Assembly: GCA_028689205.1 (NCBI GenBank)
Contig: JAQTWP010000004.1
Coordinates: forward strand, 1-64,000
Source: Candidatus Altimarinota bacterium
GTDB taxonomy: Bacteria > Patescibacteriota > Gracilibacteria > BD1-5 > UBA2023
DNA: 64,000 nucleotides
Reading direction: 5' to 3'
The stretch's first letter is position 1; each line of letters begins with the position of its first letter. Positions 58,301 to 64,000 of this stretch are shown here, piece after piece. Below the pieces are notes generated by a model that saw nothing but the letters and a program-made list of their open reading frames with translations, made no database searches and was not told where the DNA came from. The position numbers and the translations under genes are program-made.

Positions 58301-61300
58301 TAAAAAATATGTGAAACTTAGCATACATAAGTGATGCTTGAAAATGAAGGAAATGAGTATGAGATTTTAGCTGAGATAATTATGATGATATAATATTTGC
58401 AGACAGCAAATGAAAAATATGATTTCTTCAAAATGTTTTAGCAAAATTTTCAAGAATTAATCCAATTATTCTTGATGTTAATACAAAAAAAGAAACCCAA
58501 ATAAATTGAGCAATCCAACAAATGGAGGTATTTGATATGGATAATGATGGGAAATCTGATATTGTTATAGTGGACGATAGTTGAGAATTATCAATTCTAT
58601 ATTGAAGTTCAGATAAATCAGATAAAAAACAAATTTTCTATAAAAAAATATTAGATGATTCACTATGAATGACTTTGAGTTCCAAAGATACCAAAAGCTG
58701 ATGAGCAATATTTTTTGACTGAATTCCTCAAATCCTAGCCTCTAATGATCAAGGTAAATACTTATTAGATGCTCAAAAATTAGCCCTGTCAGATTGAAAT
58801 GATACAGAAACGACTCTAAAAGCACAACTAGATAAGCTTATTTATTATCAAGAAAAGTATAGTGAATCATGAACTTGAACAGTTACGCAAGCCCAAAGGG
58901 AAGAAGTTATTAATGCAACAGTTGGAACTGATGAAAACTGAAATCCAAACTGAGCAGTTGCAGCGGAAATTATTCAAGCCCAAAAAGATTTGCTTGTACT
59001 TAATTGAAGTTGAATGACTAATATAAGTGCAATTAATACTCAAGCAATAGAAAAAACAAAGACATTCATTAGATCTCAATTTGCAGAAGCTTATAAAGTT
59101 TCTGTAGATAAAACCTATACTGATATTAATTGAAAATTCCTACAATCAGGAGATTTAGTAGAAGTAACTCTAAAAATTGCAAATAACTCTTGAAAAAAAT
59201 TAACTAATCTTGTTTATTTTGATTCAAACCAGAATTTTTTACAATCAGATGATAATGCAGTATATACTTTAACTACAAAAGATTGAACAACAAATAGTCC
59301 TTTAAAGAAAAAAGATGATACTGAATTTGATTTAATTTTTGATAATTTTGATATTAATTCTGGGGACACTGCAATTATTAAATATAAATTAAAAATGCCA
59401 AATGTCTCTTTTGGTAAAATTACAGTATGAGCCCTAAAAAGTGATGATAAATATTGAGATGTAGCTCTTAGTCCAAGTAATCAATGTTGAGCTAATCAAC
59501 TTATGTGGTACAGTAGTTCTGTAAGAACTTATAATAAATGATTACAACAATTCGAAGATAAATCCAAAATGCCTGATGTAATTGAAAAAAATAAAATTGA
59601 TGAAAATAATAATTGAACACCTGATTATATAGATGAGCTGCAAAAAGATCAATCCAAAATGAGAGATTATGCCAATGAACAGTTGTCAGATTTGAATAAA
59701 GATTCTAATCATAATTGAATTCCTGATAAAGATGAAGATAACGGAGGAAGCATATTCGATTACGATGGTTCGAATTGAGAAATATCCGTTTGATGATTGA
59801 ATTCTTTTAATTTTGATGAAATTGATTCTCAAATAGATGATGTTGTTAATTGACTTGGATGTTGATTCGGTTGATGAGCTTGTATATCAATGCCTCTTAA
59901 CTGGGCACCACTAGCTCCATGAAGCTCTCCAACTATTTTTGGAATGCCAGTATCTTCTAGTTTGATGGCACCTTCTTCAGGTTTACCAATTTTCTCATTA
60001 TTAACATGATTACCGACACCATTCTGATGTTTGCCAGTTGTTTGGCCTCTTTCTCCTATTAAATTTGAGCCACCTCTTTGTTGATGAGCATTAACTCCTT
60101 CTTCACCTCCATGACCTCCTTTTTCTATAACTCCAAAAATCCCATTAGGAGCATGATGAATGTTATGAACAGATTCAGTAACTAATTTCCTTAGAATATA
60201 CGTTACTCCGACAATTACATGAGCGGTTTGAACTGCAATATGTTTTTGATGACCAGCTTGAACTATGGGTAAATTACCACCAAAATGAGTTTCACCGCTT
60301 GTTCCTGGATGAAATTGTATAATTGCTGCGAAACCACTTGTTGGATGTAGTGATGATTGATCAGATTGAAATGTAAGTTCCCAATGAATTATAAATACTT
60401 CTTCTGCAAATAATGGAAATTCTAATAAGTTTTTTAATGCAAGTTCATGTACAAGTCCTCAGGATGTAAAAGGTAGCTTATCTCCTTGAATAACTGCGGA
60501 TATCATTTCATATATGAAATGAGACACCTCTAAAGCAAAAACAATATTAAATGATCCAGCAGTTCAACATTGATGAATTGATCCTGATAATGGACCTATG
60601 ATATGAATGAGTACACCATGGTGAACAGACTGAGAATCTCTAGATATTAATATTGATCCAAATGCTCTAGCTAATTTGGATGTTTCAAATATAGTAAAAA
60701 TCAATTATAGCAGAGTTTCAGCTTTTCCTGATTTTATTATGGATTGGGTAACTCGTCAATTAGAAGAAATTCTTAATAAACTTACAACTCTACCAACTAT
60801 ATATATAATTCTCCCAGATTTTTCTTGAATTGCCGATTCTTCGTGGACAGACTTTGGTAAAAAAATCACGGATACTTATGATAAAATTAAGAAAGAAGAC
60901 GAAAAAGAAGCTACTAAAAATAAAATTGCTGAACAAGAACAATTAAATAAATTGAAAACTGATACTTCAAAATCTTGGCAATCTGCAACAAACGAATGAA
61001 AAGAATTATTAAAAAATTTATCACCGATTCCAAAAGAATGAATTTCTTGAGTAAAGGCAGCTTATGAATTGATAGGTAATTTACCCCTTATTTCTATCCA
61101 AAACGAAACCATAGATATTAATATTCCATGGATAGCGTCAGAAGATATTGATAAATGGATTATTGATGCCAAGTGAAAAAAAGAACAATACCAAACAACA
61201 ATTAGTAATACTCATCAAAAATGGAAAGATTTAGCTCATGATCCATCTACAGCTGTATGATTCAAATTATTATTAGATGCTGATAAGCTTGTTAATTCAA

Positions 61301-64000
61301 TTGATGCAAATATTAATACTCTTGAGGAATATAAGGCATTTCCAACCAAATTACGTAAATATATACAATGGAAAGAACATTTTATAAGTCAAATTCTATG
61401 TAATATAGAAATAATTAATAAGGTGACTTGAGAACGGATATACACTAATGGTAAAAGATTCAAGGCTTGGGTAGAAATGATTGTTTTACTTAAAGCAATT
61501 CTAAAATCTTGGCAAGCAATTGTTGATATTTTCATTGATTTTAATGCAAGCTGTAGTGTTTGTCATAATGAAAGATATAATCTTGTATATTGGATAGTAA
61601 AATTAGTTTCTTCGCTTATCCCAAAACTTTCTATTATCCAATTCCCAAAATGGCCGGATATTATTATTGATTTGCACAATATTAGAGCAGGATTAAATAT
61701 AATTATGCCAGAGTTTAATTTTAAGGTTGTTCCAATGGTTCTTCCTCAACTTCCTAAGTTATACTTACCAGATACACCAAAAATAGAAATAGCATGAAAA
61801 ATTTCTCTTCCAGAAATACCAACCCTACCAAGTCTTCCAGATTTACCAGATTTACCAGATCTACCAAGTCTTCCAGATGTAAAACTTCCAGATTTACCAC
61901 CACCACCAAAGATTCCTAATATTTTTTGAGTAATTTCTGCAGCGATTTCACTTCTGAAATTAATCGCAAAAGTTCTTTGTTTACGGAGACAAATAGGTAA
62001 CTTGCTTCCTCCAGAATGGAAAGCTTGAGATTCAATAGCATGGATGACAGAAAGGAATTGAACTCTTCCTATGGATAAATTATTCATTGATTTCCCAGAA
62101 TTCTCAATGTCTTTTGTAGATGCAATTAAGGTTACAAGTTATGTTAATCTAGAGTTCGATGTTGAATTCATTGTAGAAATGGCAAAATCAACTCTTGAAC
62201 CTTTTAATCAATTCTCAAATGATATGAGTAATATGTCAGGTTGATTCAAGATTCCTAATGTAGATCTTAAGAGTTTGGCTCCATCTGATGTTAATATTAA
62301 TGTTGATGTCAAAGTTGATAAGGATTGAACTAATATAGAGTGATATAATTGAGTTAATTCAAACAAGAATTTACTTAGCTATATTTGAGCTTTGACTGGC
62401 TTTACTATCTGATGAATATTCCAGGTTGTTAAATGAATTCAAGAAAATACAAAAGAATATGAGCTAGCAGATTTTAAAAAATCTCTAAAAAAAGATATAC
62501 AGAAAATAGCTATATCAACTAATCCAAAAGAACAAAAAATTTATGATATTATGAGTAGGGCAATTACTTTTGATGCTTCTTCTGAAAATAGCTTTATAGA
62601 ATGACTTGCAAAAAACAATAAAGATAAGTTCAGCGCATTAAAAAATATACTTAATCAATCTCAAAAAGAGAATGATAAACTAAATGTTGAACTATCTAAA
62701 ATAGAGAATTGACAAAAAAGCATAAAAGATTTTTCTCCTATTAAAATGAATAATTATTGATGATTAAAAATAATAGGAAATTACAGTAATAAAAATGATT
62801 TAACTACAAAATTAAATGAAAAAAACAGCTATATATTTAATTCCCTAGATAATCTTTCAAATAACGAAAAAGATAAAGATAGTGAAGAATTAAAAAATGG
62901 TTGAGATGAAATATTAGACCAAGTTAAATTATGAATTAAATCATTAAAAGCCGAAGCCTTGGAATGAATCACTCCAGAATCTTGAAATAATGTAGTGGAT
63001 AAAAATTTGGCAACTTCATCAACTACGAGTTCAGCGAGCTCTAGTCTTGATTATTCTTTTAATTATGAAGGAATCTATATAATAAATAGCTCTTGAAAAC
63101 AATCAAGATTATTCGATTATCTAGATGAAGTTAACAAAGATTCAAATGTAGTAGAACTTGATTTTGATAAAGATTGAGATACTGATGTTATTTATAAAAT
63201 GTGAGAAGCTCTTTATCTAAAAGAAAATCTAACTAAAAAACCAAGTATTAATCATATTTCATCTGTTGATGGTATGAGAGATATTTGAGATATTAATGAT
63301 TATCTAGGAATTGATAATGAGAACGATAATATTCCTTTAGCTCCTAATTTCTTCGAAGAAGTTATTGCCTCTTCGAATTCAATTAATTTCAAATTTTCTC
63401 CTGCGAATCCCGATAAGCAAAATTCATTCAGACTTGAATATTATGATTATATTGATAGATTTGATAGAACTAATAACAAAAAAACAAATAATATTTCTGT
63501 CAATCCATATTCACAACTTAATTTTGTTGATATGGTAACAACAATGAGTGATGAATATATAATAGACACACCTAAAGGACTTATCCAAAAAAATAACTTT
63601 GCTACTCTTGATTCCGGGTTATGAGATAATGTGGATATAACTTGAGTTGATTATGGAATTGCAGAAGAGTGAAAATCTTTAATTGTACAAGAATGAAAAA
63701 CAATATATGTATGAGAGGCCTGAGCTAGGATTGAATACAAATTCAATTGAGATACCACTTACAAGACTATATCTCTGGACAAAAAAACAAATATTGAATT
63801 CTTAGAAACTGCCAATGTTAATATTGTTTCATGAAGTCTTATTCTTGTATATTGAACCAAAAAAGAATACACTTGAGATATTAATACCCTTAGATGAATG
63901 CCTATTCTACCAGGGACAATCTTTAATTTCAAAAACAATAATCAAAAAGCGGTTATAAAATATGTCTGATGATGAGAATTAATAATAGATAACGGTTCTA
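52342..64000 (+). CDS. Giant exported protein (3' end beyond the window)
   Basis: The frame is open for over 3,880 codons with UGA as Gly and runs off the window. A basic N-terminus and hydrophobic segment (LLIFSIFFLNTFQIPLL) indicate export. Mid-protein (about residues 1960-2090) has FG-GAP/VCBS-like calcium repeats (LDFNGDNVDDLVAFYENG, VGDFSGDNYDDIIFADSKG, FDMDNDGKSDIVIVDDSG). Thrombospondin-3-like NKDSNHNGIPDKDED lies near 59720. A Pro/Leu-rich spacer follows at 61813-61917 (SLPDLPDLPDLPSLPD). Another FDKDGDTDVIYK occurs near 63170. Much of the rest is beta-rich. It is probably a surface fibre or adhesin; calcium binding is inferred. Confidence 0.85.

Noticed and set aside
61746-62087. Minus-strand frame rich in Gly/Ser opposite the Pro/Leu repeat
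   Set aside because: It is the mirror of the repetitive spacer in the giant protein, without a promoter or start context of its own.

Overview
This window comes from a Patescibacteria/CPR bacterium that reads UGA as glycine (translation table 25: Gracilibacteria or Absconditabacteria/SR1). TGA sits in frame at invariant glycines of well-known motifs: the first Gly of the FtsH P-loop, both early Gly of the ABC-ATPase Walker A, SGGVDS of MnmA and DVGTGTG of PrmC. It is also interspersed with GGN codons in a 16-glycine run of a surface protein (37505-37552). TAA and TAG are the only stops. The DNA is AT-rich, genes are tightly packed with TAATG overlaps, and almost no start has a Shine-Dalgarno sequence. 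All coordinates below assume UGA = Gly.

Layout. 1-3428: 3' part of an SLH-domain surface protein. 3562-4308: a leucine-rich-repeat protein. 4310-7030: an accessory island with two near-identical REP-associated (Y1/HUH) transposases, two toxin-antitoxin-like pairs (one a clear YafQ toxin), three copies of a terminator-like hairpin and many copies of a 12-bp palindrome, GAGACCGGTCTC, several of them inside the transposase genes. 7032-9473 (minus): ABC ATPase, HAD phosphatase, mnmA. 9671-13981 (plus): der, ABC-2 permease, prmC, a small protein and a PLD-family lipoprotein. 14047-19298: a large anchored protein, an O-antigen ligase-like protein and a glycosyltransferase. 19385-24184 (minus): zinc-ribbon membrane protein, trmD, FKBP isomerase, holA and an acidic membrane protein. 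24299-27517 (minus): mfd, whose reading frame carries inserted palindromic repeats. 27518-30069: a repeat-packed intergenic stretch, then a HEPN-like protein, a lipoprotein and a BRO-N/antirepressor-like protein, probably accessory. 30224-30769: frr.

31024-39010 (plus) encodes surface proteins of 300, 1376, 59 and 872 aa. 39060-43701 holds thioredoxin, a CoA-binding protein, DedA, a WecA/MraY-type transferase, a pseudopilin and fmt. 43763-44122 (minus) is a gene that looks foreign: strong Shine-Dalgarno, no UGA glycine, richer in G+C. 44316-49990 holds a small secreted protein, a TraB/GumN-like protein, ftsH, an unknown protein and a second glycosyltransferase. 49977-50325 is a broken gene, 50338-51807 an ankyrin-repeat protein and 52040-52115 tRNA-Lys(UUU). 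52342 to the window end is one open frame of more than 3,880 codons: a giant exported protein with FG-GAP-like and calcium-binding-like repeats.

Housekeeping genes (der, prmC, trmD, mnmA, holA, mfd, frr, fmt, ftsH, trxA, tRNA-Lys) are interleaved with large surface proteins and glycan enzymes, consistent with a small-genome, surface-attached lifestyle. The most unusual feature is the palindrome system. A 12-bp perfect dyad clusters around and inside two REP-type transposase genes and recurs 19 kb away as an in-frame insertion in the motor core of Mfd, which also carries a second, unrelated block of palindromic repeats.
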